From: Corynebacterium sp. ACRQK
GTDB lineage: Bacteria > Actinomycetota > Actinomycetes > Mycobacteriales > Mycobacteriaceae
Length of the DNA stretch: 64,000 nucleotides
Assembly (NCBI RefSeq): GCF_022345965.1
Contig: NZ_JAKRMU010000003.1
Coordinates: 1 to 64,000 of the forward strand
Direction: 5' to 3'
Under the pieces are notes generated by a model that made no database searches, was not told the origin of the DNA, and saw only the letters and a list, made by a program, of their open reading frames with translations. The position numbers and the translations under genes are program-made. Positions within the stretch are counted from its first letter, which is position 1; each line of letters begins with the position of its first letter. Shown here piece after piece: positions 27,107 through 35,281 of the stretch.

Positions 27107-27541
27107 ATGAACGCGGCGAAGAAGAGCATCCAAAAAGAGCGCTACGGCGAAACGCGCAACCAGAAGTTCTCCGGGAAAATCGTTGTAGTAATCCTGGCCG
27201 TAATGCTGGCAGCAGCGCTGACGTATGCGGTCACGCAGTTCATGCGCAATTCGGAAGCGGATGTTACGGCGCAGGAATCCGGCGGCGAGATCGTCTCGGA
27301 CGAGCGCATGACCATGAGCATCGACGTCACCCGCAAGGATCCCTCCAAGCCCGCGTACTGCATCGTCACCGCCCTGGACTACGACAAGAATGAAGTCGGG
27401 CGCCGTGAGTTCGTCGTGCCACGCGGCGGTGAAGAAGTAGAACGCTTCCTAGTGGACATTCCCACCCGCGAGCGCGGATACGCAGCCACCGCCTACGGAT
27501 GCTCGTCCACTCTGCCGCCGCACCTCGACCCGCGCGACTAA
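27107..27541 (+). CDS. DUF4307 domain membrane protein
   Basis: 144 residues with a basic N-terminus (KKSIQKERYGETRNQKFSGK), one membrane helix (IVVVILAVMLAAALTYAVTQF, about residues 25-45), and an exported domain including MTMSIDVTRKDPSKPAYCIVTALDYDKNEVGRRE. The family lies between mca and greA in mycobacteria too. Function unknown; the extracytoplasmic domain has a Cys pair (YCIV and YGCSS) that could form a disulfide. TAGACT 16 bases upstream of the ATG is a good -10 for a very short leader. Confidence 0.82.
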   Translation: MNAAKKSIQKERYGETRNQKFSGKIVVVILAVMLAAALTYAVTQFMRNSEADVTAQESGGEIVSDERMTMSIDVTRKDPSKPAYCIVTALDYDKNEVGRREFVVPRGGEEVERFLVDIPTRERGYAATAYGCSSTLPPHLDPRD

Positions 27542-27688
27542 GCCGGAAGGCTAAGCCGACCTTCGCGACTAAGCCGGGCAGCCCAGGTAGCCTGGCGCCC
27601 AGGTGCTACACTTTGCACGCCTACTTAATAATCTATTGACGCCCACGTGAGAGACCGCGTCAACCTTCAACGAAGATGGGAGAACCCA

Positions 27689-28210
27689 ATGGCCGAGAAC
27701 CAGACTCGCTGGCTGACCCAGGAATCTTACGACCGACTGAATGCAGAACTGACGGCTCTGAAGGAGAACCGTCCGGTGCTGGCAGCCGAGATTAACGAGC
27801 GCCGCGAAGAAGGCGACCTGAAGGAGAACGGCGGCTACCACGCAGCCCGCGAGCAGCAGGGCCAGGAAGAAGCACGCATCACCTACCTGGAGGAACTGCT
27901 GGATAGCGCCACCATCGGTGAGGCTCCGCAGGAGTCCGGCGTGGCACTGGTTGGTTCCGTGATCCACGTTTACTATGACGGTGACGAGGACGACAAGGAG
28001 ACCTTCCTGATCGGTACCCGTGGCCTGGAGTCTTCTAACCCGGACCTGGAGACCTACTCCACCGACGCTCCACTGGGTGCGGCCATTGTTGGAGCCAAGG
28101 TCGGTGAGACTCGCGAGTACCAGACCCCTGCCGGCGAGACCGTCTCCGTGACAATCGTTGCCGCTGAGCCTTACGATCCGGACCTGGACGTTCCGCGCGC
28201 GGATCAGTAG
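27689..28210 (+). CDS. greA: Transcription elongation factor GreA
   Basis: 173 residues from ATG 27689 ([11 protein letters not shown]), preceded by GGGAGAA; the frame is open from 27647. The N-terminal coiled coil carries [20 protein letters not shown], with the tip acidic residues ([11 protein letters not shown]) that reach into the RNA polymerase secondary channel to trigger cleavage of backtracked RNA. The C-terminal domain ends with [28 protein letters not shown] at 27637 may be part of its -35. A strong terminator follows. Confidence 0.95.
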   Translation: MAENQTRWLTQESYDRLNAELTALKENRPVLAAEINERREEGDLKENGGYHAAREQQGQEEARITYLEELLDSATIGEAPQESGVALVGSVIHVYYDGDEDDKETFLIGTRGLESSNPDLETYSTDAPLGAAIVGAKVGETREYQTPAGETVSVTIVAAEPYDPDLDVPRADQ

Positions 28211-28260
28211 TTTCTACTTTGCAGGCAGCTAAACCCTCTGGTTGCTGGCTGGCGGTAATA

Positions 28261-28287
28261 GAAAAGGGCGCCTTTGGGCGCCTTTTC
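28261..28287 (+). terminator. greA terminator
   Basis: GAAAAGGGCGCC (28261-28272) pairs with GGCGCCTTTTC (28277-28287) over a four-base loop, followed by TTGTTTTCC. Located 50 bases after the greA stop. Confidence 0.85.
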
Positions 28288-28363
28288 TTGTTTTCCTCTG
28301 CCTGCAGGTCTCCCTGCAGGGCCCAATGCTGCCCCGGCGACATCTTTCCCACCCAGGCAGCGC

Positions 28364-28411
28364 CTTGTGCGCCCTTCGGAGCGGTTACTTGTGCGCCCTT
28401 CGGAGCGGTTA
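28364..28411. repeat. 24-base exact tandem duplication
   Basis: Two identical head-to-tail copies, 28364-28387 and 28388-28411. Each holds CGCCCTTCGGAGCG, able to form a small hairpin with a UUCG loop. The second copy directly abuts the left arm of the inverted-repeat element at 28411. Confidence 0.8.
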
Positions 28412-28536
28412 AATGTCGGAAAAGTTGCAATTTGTTATTGGAAGACATGCTCATTTACCTAAACCTGCAGGTCAGAGCGTTTTGTTACTCACGTGCCGTA
28501 GGCTGGAAAATTAGTTTTGCAACTTTTCCGACATTT
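28411..28536. repeat. Inverted-repeat element 3 (126 bases)
   Basis: Perfect 20-bp inverted repeat: AAATGTCGGAAAAGTTGCAA at 28411-28430 and its complement at 28517-28536, with 86 bases between. Seventeen arm bases are identical to element 2 at 11601-11720. The spacers of the two do not align well except for ACCTGCA and GGAAA motifs. No ORF and no clear target-site duplication. Confidence 0.85.
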
Positions 28537-28632
28537 CCCGCTCTAACAGCGAGATCCCCGCACACCGGCAGCCCCCGCTCTAGCAGCAAAGTCCCCCGCC
28601 ACCTTTGCGAACCCCCCTATGCAGCAGCAGAA

Positions 28633-28660
28633 AGGGGCTCCCGGTTAACCGGAAGCCCCT
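28633..28660 (-). terminator. Terminator downstream of BI-1 gene
   Basis: AGGGGCTcCCGG pairs with CCGGaAGCCCCT around GTTAAC; on the minus strand it is followed by TTTC. It lies about 110 bases behind the BI-1 stop codon, with CTAG-rich sequence in between. Confidence 0.6.
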
Positions 28661-28770
28661 CAACTAACAGCGCCTCAAGGTCTAAACCCCAGGCTCCTAA
28701 GACTCAAAAGCCCAGTCTCCAAGGCGCTAGCCCCTGACTAGCCCTAGCCTCAGCGCTAGCTCCTGAAGCA

Positions 28771-29658
28771 CTAGTCCCTGAAGTAGGACAGCAGGCGCAG
28801 GATCTCGGTGTACAGCCAGACCAGGGTAACGGCCAAGCCCAGCGCCACACCCCAAGCCATCTTCGACGGAGCACCAGCGCGAACCAGACGGTCAGCCTGG
28901 TCGAAATCCAGCAGGAAGCTCATGGCCGCGATACCGATGCAGACCAGGGAGAAGATGATAGCGATCGGGCCACCGTCACGAAGGATGCCTGCGGATCCCG
29001 TAACCAGAGCAAACACCAGGTTACCCAGAGCCAGAACCAGGATGCCGATCATGGCACCCACCAGGAAGCGGGTGAACTTCGGGGTCACACGGATAGCACC
29101 AGTCTTGTAAACAAACAGCATGCCAATGAACACGCCAATGGTTCCCAGAACCGCCTGGGCAATGAGCATGCCGGCGTCAGTATCACCAACCGCAGCGCCA
29201 GACACCAGGAACGTAAAGCCACCAACAAACAGGCCCTCGAAGGCGGCGTAGGTCAGCGTGACCGGCGCGGAATCGTACTTCTTGCCGAAGGCAGAAACCA
29301 GAACGGCGATCAGACCACCGATCATGCCGACGAAGGTCAGGATCATCGCCAGGCCGGGGTTGTTCAGGCCAATGATGAAGTTCACCACTGCCAGAGCAAT
29401 GATCACGGCCAACGTGATACCGGTCTTGGTGACAACGTCATCAACGGTCATCGGACGGTCGGCACTGCCAGCCTGGCCGTAGTTGGCTGCGTCCTGCATG
29501 CCGTAACCCATAGCGGCGGTCTGCACACCACCGTGAGCGGAGGTCGCATAGGGGTTCATCCCCTGCTGGCCGTAGCCACCCTGGTTGCCCTGCTGTGCGA
29601 ACGGGTGCTGGCCCTGGTTCTTGGCCAGCGACCCCATGAACGGGTTCGAGCTTTTCAT
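28771..29658 (-). CDS. Bax inhibitor-1/YccA family membrane protein
   Basis: 295 residues. The first 75 are Gln/Gly/Asn-rich and disordered (GNQGGYGQQGMNPYATSAHG), followed by about seven helices of the BI-1-like (TMBIM) family: LAVIIALAVVNFIIGLNN, GLIAVLVSAFGKKYDSAPV, YAAFEGLFVGGFTFLV, and the C-terminal FLLDFDQADRLVRAGAPSKMAW with the two conserved Asp (DFDQAD) of the pH-sensing di-aspartyl centre known from bacterial BI-1 homologues. Ca2+ leak activity is known for some members; the role in corynebacteria is unknown. It is divergent from the dehydrogenase gene at 29876. Confidence 0.88.
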   Translation of the reverse strand: MKSSNPFMGSLAKNQGQHPFAQQGNQGGYGQQGMNPYATSAHGGVQTAAMGYGMQDAANYGQAGSADRPMTVDDVVTKTGITLAVIIALAVVNFIIGLNNPGLAMILTFVGMIGGLIAVLVSAFGKKYDSAPVTLTYAAFEGLFVGGFTFLVSGAAVGDTDAGMLIAQAVLGTIGVFIGMLFVYKTGAIRVTPKFTRFLVGAMIGILVLALGNLVFALVTGSAGILRDGGPIAIIFSLVCIGIAAMSFLLDFDQADRLVRAGAPSKMAWGVALGLAVTLVWLYTEILRLLSYFRD

Positions 29659-29875
29659 TCTTTAGTACTCCAAAGTTGTGCTGGTCATTTTCGGTGCCGG
29701 AGCCTAGCGATTAGCCACCGGCGCTTTCGCGTACATCCTACCAACGGCTTAGTCTGCATAAAGGTTCCCACAAGCAAAAATTCGCACTCCCCCGCACCTT
29801 CGGCGACCTATTCATTTGCTTAGAAATGTTCTAGATCGAACACACTTCCCCGGCCTTTTAGGTAGTCTCCCAAAC

Positions 29876-31477
29876 ATGAAACGAACCAACTACAAGCGCC
29901 TATCCGTAGCCGCTCTGCCCGCCGACCTGGAAGTAGAGCTGCGCGAACTCACCACCAACGCCCGCCTTCACAACCTCAACGACGATTACGACGGCAAGCG
30001 CCTGGAGATCGAGGCTCCGTTCCTCGGCGAGACGATCGGCTGGGTCGCCAGCGGTGACGCCGACGATGTCACCGAAGCCTTCCGCTTCGCCCGCCGTGCC
30101 CAGCAGTCCTGGGTGCATGTCCCCTTCGCCGAGCGCAAACGCATCTTCCGCCGCTTCCACGACCTGGTGCTGAAGAACGCCGAACTGCTCTGCGACATGG
30201 TGCAGCTGGAGACCGGCAAGAACCGTGCCAGCGCCTTTGACGAGGTCATGGACGTCGCCAACAATTCGCGTTACTACTCCAACAACGTGGAGAAGTTCAT
30301 GAAGCCGCGCAGGCGCGCCTCGGCGATGTCGATCATGGCGAAGTCCATCGAATACCGTCACCCGCTGGGTGCGGTTGGCCAGATCAGCCCGTGGAATTAC
30401 CCGCTATCCCTCGGCATTGGCGACGCGATCCCCGCGCTGCTCGCCGGAAACGCTGTGGTCGCTAAGCCCGACTCTGCTACGCCTTTTACCTCGCTGTTGG
30501 TCTTTAAGTTTCTTTTTGACGCCGGACTGCCGCGCGACCTGGTGCAGTTAGTTACCGGTTCCGGCCGCGTGGTTGGTAGTGCCATTGCGGATCAGTGCGA
30601 CTTCTTGATGTTCACTGGCTCCACCGCAACGGGCAAGGTTTTGGGCGAGCAGGTTGGCCGTCGTCTGATCGGCTATTCCGCCGAGCTGGGTGGCAAGAAT
30701 CCGCTGATCATCGCCACTGACGCGGACGTCAACTACGCCGCCCGCGGCGCTATCGATGCGTGCTTCTCTAACTCCGGTCAGCTGTGTGTTTCCATCGAGC
30801 GCATCTATGTCGAGCGTGCGTCCTACGAGGATTTCGTGGGCGCGTTTTCCTCGCGAGTGCAGTCCATGAGCCTGGGCAGCGGCTTCGAGTGGGAGACGCA
30901 GATGGGCTCGCTGGCTTCCGCTAGCCAGCTGGAGACCGTGGAGAAGTACGTGGAGGACGCCCGCGAGAAGGGGGCGAACATCCTGTGCGGTGGTAAGAAG
31001 CGCCCGGATCTGGGCCCTTACTTCTACGAGCCGACGGTCATGGTCGACGTTCCAGAGGATGCGCTGCTGCGCACCGAGGAGGTCTTCGGCCCGGTGGTGT
31101 ACATCGAGCCGGTGGAGGATCTGTACGACGCGATTGAGCTGGCCAATGATACGGACTACGGCCTGAACGCCTCTGTGTTTGCCGCCGATGACACTGCTTG
31201 GCAGATCGGTCCGAAGATCGAGTCCGGTTCGGTGGCTCTGAACGATGGCTACACCTCCAGCTGGGCGGCCATCGATAACCCCATGGGCGGCATGAAGGAA
31301 TCCGGTGTCTCCCACCGCCATGGCGCGGAAGGGTTGCAGAAGTACACAGCAACGCAGAACGTCACCTCGCAGCGCTTTATGTACTTCCGCGGGCCGGAGT
31401 CGCTTAGCCGGAAGAGCTTCTCCAAGGCTATGCTCACGCTGCTGAAGGCCGGCAAGACCTTCCGCATGCTGCCGTAG
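29876..31477 (+). CDS. gabD2: Succinate-semialdehyde dehydrogenase (NADP+), GabD2 type
   Basis: 533 residues from ATG 29876 (MKRTNYKRLSV); the frame opens at 29816. Aldehyde dehydrogenase fold with SPWNYPLSLGIGDAIPALLAG (nucleotide binding), catalytic Glu in AELGGKNPLII, catalytic Cys in FSNSGQLCVSIERIYVE, and EEVFGPVVYIEP. The sequence and length recall mycobacterial GabD2 (Rv1731), which oxidises succinic semialdehyde to succinate. Substrate is inferred. It stands alone between the BI-1 gene and a convergent monooxygenase gene. Confidence 0.88.
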   Translation: MKRTNYKRLSVAALPADLEVELRELTTNARLHNLNDDYDGKRLEIEAPFLGETIGWVASGDADDVTEAFRFARRAQQSWVHVPFAERKRIFRRFHDLVLKNAELLCDMVQLETGKNRASAFDEVMDVANNSRYYSNNVEKFMKPRRRASAMSIMAKSIEYRHPLGAVGQISPWNYPLSLGIGDAIPALLAGNAVVAKPDSATPFTSLLVFKFLFDAGLPRDLVQLVTGSGRVVGSAIADQCDFLMFTGSTATGKVLGEQVGRRLIGYSAELGGKNPLIIATDADVNYAARGAIDACFSNSGQLCVSIERIYVERASYEDFVGAFSSRVQSMSLGSGFEWETQMGSLASASQLETVEKYVEDAREKGANILCGGKKRPDLGPYFYEPTVMVDVPEDALLRTEEVFGPVVYIEPVEDLYDAIELANDTDYGLNASVFAADDTAWQIGPKIESGSVALNDGYTSSWAAIDNPMGGMKESGVSHRHGAEGLQKYTATQNVTSQRFMYFRGPESLSRKSFSKAMLTLLKAGKTFRMLP

Positions 31478-31489
31478 CAGCGATTTCCG

Positions 31490-31508
31490 CCGCGCGATGC
31501 TCGCGCGG
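31490..31508. terminator. Hairpin between convergent genes
   Basis: CCGCGCG (31490-31496) pairs with CGCGCGG (31502-31508) around ATGCT, in the 34 bases between the stop codons of gabD2 and the monooxygenase gene. No T-run, so it is a plausible but unproven bidirectional terminator. Confidence 0.4.
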
Positions 31509-31511
31509 CTG

Positions 31512-32621
31512 TCACCCTCGGGTGGCTGCCACTACCTCGGCGGCCACCCTTTTTGCATGCACACCCACGCCAGTGATGGTGGCGGAGCCGGGCCCCACCC
31601 AATCGCCATAGCCCACGAGGAAAAGGCCGGGATGCTGGGGCGAGGGGGCGTCACCACGAAAAGAGAGCAACCCGCGAAAAGGACCGAGGGCGGGGCGGAA
31701 CCCGGTGCACCAGATGAGGTGGTCGGCGGAAACGTCATCGAGGGTGGAGAACATCTGCGTGGGGCGCAGGCGGCCGGTATCGCGAGCGCGGCGGACGGCA
31801 GGGAGCATGACGATGTCCCCGAGGCTAGAATCGGCGCCGGGGTCTTCCTTACCTGCGGAAATGGCGAGGTATCGCTCGCGGTTGCGGCGGAAAAGCTCCG
31901 CGCCGTCGACGTCGTCAGGCATCCAGCGTGGCGGGTGGCGGACGAACCAGGTGACCTCGGCGATGTCAGCCAAGTCGGCGGCGATCTGCGCGCCCGAGTT
32001 AGCCGCTCCGACGACGGCCACGGAGGAACCAGCGAATGGCTCCGGCCCCGAATAGGTGGCGGTGTGCCACTGCCGGCCGGCAAACTCGCCTGGATAGTGG
32101 GGAACGAAAGGCGCGGACCAGGTGCCCGTGGCGGCGACGACAGTGCGGGCGCGCCAGATGTGGGCGCGGCTGGTGTGGGAGGTGCTAGACGAGTAGCCAT
32201 CGCCTCTACCCGGGCGGGCATGCAGTTGAAACAGCCCGGTCGAGTCGTCGTACTCCACCCGTTCGATATGCACGGGACGGACGACGGGCAGGTCGTAGCG
32301 GCGTTCGTATTCGCGCAGGTAGTCGACCACATGGCCGGGCGGTGGATAGCCTTTAGGCCCGTTGTAGCTGGGCATCGGCATGCCCGGGAGGTTAGAGAAG
32401 TTGGTGTCGGAGAATAATGTCATCGACGGCCACATGTGCCGCCAGGCCCCGCCTGGCGCGGGCTGATCGTCGAACACCGCAAAGTCAGGGGCTTTGCGCC
32501 CCCGCCTGTCCTCCCGGCGCAGGTAGAAGGCCGTGGCCAGGGCGGATTGGCCGCCGCCGACAATGGCGCAGTCCAGGATGCGGTTTAAGTCAGGGGCTGA
32601 AGCTGAGACTGGTTCTGTCAT
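31512..32621 (-). CDS. FAD-dependent NAD(P)-binding monooxygenase-like protein (CzcO/FMO type)
   Basis: 369 residues with two Rossmann dinucleotide motifs: CAIVGGGQSALATAFYL at about residues 18-34 for FAD and VAVVGAANSGAQIAADLA at about 200-217 for NAD(P)H. Between them lie MTLFSDTNFSNLPGMPMP and VVAATGTWSAPFVPHYPG, and near the C-terminus HLIWCTGFRPAL, as in flavin-containing monooxygenase/CzcO-like proteins. The substrate is unknown. It is probably co-transcribed with the SDR and NAD(P)HX repair genes upstream (gaps of 21 and 60 bases). Confidence 0.85.
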   Translation of the reverse strand: MTEPVSASAPDLNRILDCAIVGGGQSALATAFYLRREDRRGRKAPDFAVFDDQPAPGGAWRHMWPSMTLFSDTNFSNLPGMPMPSYNGPKGYPPPGHVVDYLREYERRYDLPVVRPVHIERVEYDDSTGLFQLHARPGRGDGYSSSTSHTSRAHIWRARTVVAATGTWSAPFVPHYPGEFAGRQWHTATYSGPEPFAGSSVAVVGAANSGAQIAADLADIAEVTWFVRHPPRWMPDDVDGAELFRRNRERYLAISAGKEDPGADSSLGDIVMLPAVRRARDTGRLRPTQMFSTLDDVSADHLIWCTGFRPALGPFRGLLSFRGDAPSPQHPGLFLVGYGDWVGPGSATITGVGVHAKRVAAEVVAATRG

Positions 32622-32642
32622 GAGTTGCCTGCCAGGAAGGAC

Positions 32643-33341
32643 CTAGCGTCCATTGGCCGGGCGGATCGTCAGCGACTCGACCATGGCATCGTCCGTCGCG
32701 TCAATGGCCAGGCGCACAGCCTTCGCCACCGATTCCGGGCGCAGGTACTGAGTTTCGTCGTAATCCGCTTCGGCCACACCGCGGTGGGCCTGGATCTGAC
32801 GCTGCATGTCGGAATCGACCTTGCCTGGGTGGATGGAGCTCACGCGGATCTTGTCGCGCTGCTCCTCCCGCAGCGCATCAGTGTAGGCACGCAGGGCGAA
32901 CTTCGTGGTGGCGTATGGCCCAAAGCCCACGCTGGAGCGGTAGCCCGCGCCGGAGTTGATCGTCACCACGGTTCCGTGCGCCGCCTGCAGCGCACCGAGG
33001 AGCTGCCGGGTGAGCTCCGCAACCGCAAACAGGTTGATGTCGAAAGCGTGTTTCCACTGCTTAGGAGTGGTTTCGGTGACCGGGTCGTGGGCCACCACGC
33101 CTGCGGAGTGCACTAGCACGTCCAGGCTGTTCAGTCCCAGTTCTGCCACGGCTGCACCGATGCCTTCCGTATCGGCGAGATCCGCCACGAAGCCTTGCGC
33201 GCTCGGGAACTGGGAGGCAACGTCGTGGGCCTTCTCCGAGCTGCCACCGATGATCAGGTGGTAGTCGTCCTGCAGTTCGCGGGCAATCGCCAGGCCGATG
33301 CCTCGCGTGCCGCCGGTAATCAGTGCGATCTTGCGTTCCAT
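32643..33341 (-). CDS. SDR family oxidoreductase
   Basis: 232-residue classical short-chain dehydrogenase. Cofactor motif ALITGGTRGIGLAIARELQ at the N-terminus, the NAG-like VLVHSAGVVAHD, catalytic Ser in VTINSGAGYRSS and Tyr-x3-Lys in GPYATTKFALRAYTDAL. Short for the family, mostly at the C-terminus. Substrate unknown. Lies in a minus-strand run NnrD/E - SDR - monooxygenase. Confidence 0.87.
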   Translation of the reverse strand: MERKIALITGGTRGIGLAIARELQDDYHLIIGGSSEKAHDVASQFPSAQGFVADLADTEGIGAAVAELGLNSLDVLVHSAGVVAHDPVTETTPKQWKHAFDINLFAVAELTRQLLGALQAAHGTVVTINSGAGYRSSVGFGPYATTKFALRAYTDALREEQRDKIRVSSIHPGKVDSDMQRQIQAHRGVAEADYDETQYLRPESVAKAVRLAIDATDDAMVESLTIRPANGR

Positions 33342-33401
33342 TGCTGTTTTCCTTCCTCTGCTCTCTTGTTCTCTTGCTCTGTACCCTTGCGCGTTCTCGC
33401 T

Positions 33402-35081
33402 TTATTTATGGTCGGGCGCCACTGTGCCCAGCCACGCCGTCGCGTGCGGGATATGCTGCGCGATCTTCAGCGCCGAGGTCGGCGCCGGGCCGTACGGGGT
33501 AAGGGAGGCTATATATGACGCCGCAGCGTGCATCGCCACACCGATCGCAGCCGAATCGACCACGTAGTCTGCCTCGTGCGCCTCCAACTCGTACTGCCCG
33601 GCTTCTGTGTAACCGGTGTCCCGCGCCCGCTTGCCGGCATCGCGTGCTACCAGCGCACCCAGAATGCCCGCGAGTACGTCGCCGGATCCGGGAGTGGCGG
33701 CCCAAGACGATGCGGTATCGACAACCACGGTGCGCTGTGGGTTGGCGATGATGGTGAAGCGCCCCTTCAGCAAAACCGTGCAATTCAGCTCGCGGGCCAG
33801 TCGTTCGGTGGAGGTGATTCGGTCCGGCGATTCCGCTGGCAGCCCGGCCGCCTTGGCCAGCCGATCAAACTCCCCATCGTGCGGGGTGAGCAGCGTGGGA
33901 GCGTTGCGCGCACGCAGAATCTCTAGAACGTCAGGGTTCTTCGCCAGGACGGTGATCGCGTCAGCGTCCAGAACCAAGGGCTGCACCATGTCTAGAACGG
34001 CGAGCAGCTCATCGCGGGCGTCACGGTCCGTGCCGCGGCCGGAGCCGACCATGCGCGCCTGCACCTGCCCCGCTCCACGGACCACAGGGTGCACAACAAC
34101 TTCCGGGGTGATGGCCAGAACGTATTCGGGGTGCTCGCCGATATAGCGCACCATCGAGCTGGTGGTGTTCACCGCCGCGAGCGTGGCCAGCACGCCTGCT
34201 CCCAGATAGTCCTTGCTGCCCGCGCAGATGCCTACTACCCCGCCGGAGTATTTGTCCTCCACTGCCCCCGGTTCGGCGGGCAGTTCCCCAGGCAAGGGTT
34301 CCAGGCTGCCGAGCAGCTGCGCAGCCATATCTTCCCGCGCGAGGTGTTCGACCGGCGTGTGCCACAAAGAGACGGTGCTTTGGGCACTCTCGGCACTCTC
34401 CGCGTTTCCGAGCCTGGCCAGCTCGGCGGAAAGCATAGAGCCATCGTCCAAGCCGATGTCCTCGCACAGCACCGTTCCGCACTCGGCGCTGAGGCCGTGC
34501 GCCCGGCGCAGCCCACCGAAAGTGACGGTCACGTCGGCACTAACGTGCCTGCCCGGCGCCTTGCCGGTATCAGCAACCACACCGCTGGGAAGGTCGATGG
34601 CCAGCACGCGAGCCCGGCACTTCCTTCCAGCGCGCACCCCCTGGGCTTCTCGCAGGAACTCATCGACCTCCACCGGGATCTCGCCACGCCCGCCGAGGCC
34701 GAACATCCCGTCGACGATCAAGCGATAGCTGTCTGCTCGCTCCAGACCGACGAAGCTTCCGCCCGCCGCCGTAAACGCCCGCGCGGCGCGCTGGTGCACG
34801 CGGTCAGCGCCTTCGAGCGGGTAGGCCTCAACCTTCCTCCCCTGCATCGCAAGAACCGCGCCGGCGTACAACGCATCGCCGCCGTTTCCTCCCGGGCCGA
34901 CCAGCAGCAACACGGAACCTTCCGCGGCGCCCGCTGGCTCCCCTGCTAGGGCCAGCATCTTTTCCGCCACGACCGCCACTGCGTGCGAGGCGGACTGCAT
35001 CAGCTCATCCTCCCGCTGCTCGCGGGGGAACAAGGCAGCCTCGGCCGTGCGGATGTCCTGGGCTGTGTAAAGAGTGCGCAT
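33402..35081 (-). CDS. nnrD: Bifunctional NAD(P)HX epimerase / ADP-dependent NAD(P)HX dehydratase
   Basis: 559 residues from ATG 35081 (MRTLYTAQDIRTAEAALF). The N-terminal YjeF_N epimerase domain (about residues 1-235) carries LLLVGPGGNGGDALYAGAVL and DGMFGLGGRGE; the C-terminal ribokinase-like dehydratase (about 265-555) carries LTPHDGEFDRLAKAAGLP and the ATP/ADP loop SSWAATPGSGDVLAGILGAL. The fused enzyme repairs hydrated NADH and NADPH (R and S forms) back to the active cofactor. Start codon is near the left edge of a 200-base spacer shared with the divergent acyltransferase gene. Confidence 0.9.
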   Translation of the reverse strand: MRTLYTAQDIRTAEAALFPREQREDELMQSASHAVAVVAEKMLALAGEPAGAAEGSVLLLVGPGGNGGDALYAGAVLAMQGRKVEAYPLEGADRVHQRAARAFTAAGGSFVGLERADSYRLIVDGMFGLGGRGEIPVEVDEFLREAQGVRAGRKCRARVLAIDLPSGVVADTGKAPGRHVSADVTVTFGGLRRAHGLSAECGTVLCEDIGLDDGSMLSAELARLGNAESAESAQSTVSLWHTPVEHLAREDMAAQLLGSLEPLPGELPAEPGAVEDKYSGGVVGICAGSKDYLGAGVLATLAAVNTTSSMVRYIGEHPEYVLAITPEVVVHPVVRGAGQVQARMVGSGRGTDRDARDELLAVLDMVQPLVLDADAITVLAKNPDVLEILRARNAPTLLTPHDGEFDRLAKAAGLPAESPDRITSTERLARELNCTVLLKGRFTIIANPQRTVVVDTASSWAATPGSGDVLAGILGALVARDAGKRARDTGYTEAGQYELEAHEADYVVDSAAIGVAMHAAASYIASLTPYGPAPTSALKIAQHIPHATAWLGTVAPDHK

Positions 35082-35281
35082 ATCTCCCATGATAGGTGTG
35101 CAGCGCACCTCCCCTGCGCTCGAACCGGACCTCCACCCCTGCCCCCGTGGTGGCGTCCTAAAAAATCGTTTCCCAAAGGTATCCCAAAGAGCTAGACTGC
35201 AAAGTCTGAACTGATGCGCCGGCAGCGCGCATAAAACCTCATAACCACCTCACTTTTTGAATAAAGGTTCATTCGCTTCAC

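Larger units (their letters stand above)
28211..28770. other. 560-base gene-free region downstream of greA
   Basis: Contains the greA terminator, a 24-base tandem duplication (28364-28411), the inverted-repeat element 28411-28536, the BI-1 gene terminator (28633-28660) and a CTAG-rich stretch (28660-28775). The 172-codon open frame on + crosses both arms of the inverted repeat and I do not regard it as a gene. Confidence 0.7.

Noticed and set aside
28219..28737. 172-codon open frame on + downstream of greA
   Set aside because: Crosses the greA terminator, a tandem repeat and both arms of element 3; no protein-like pattern.
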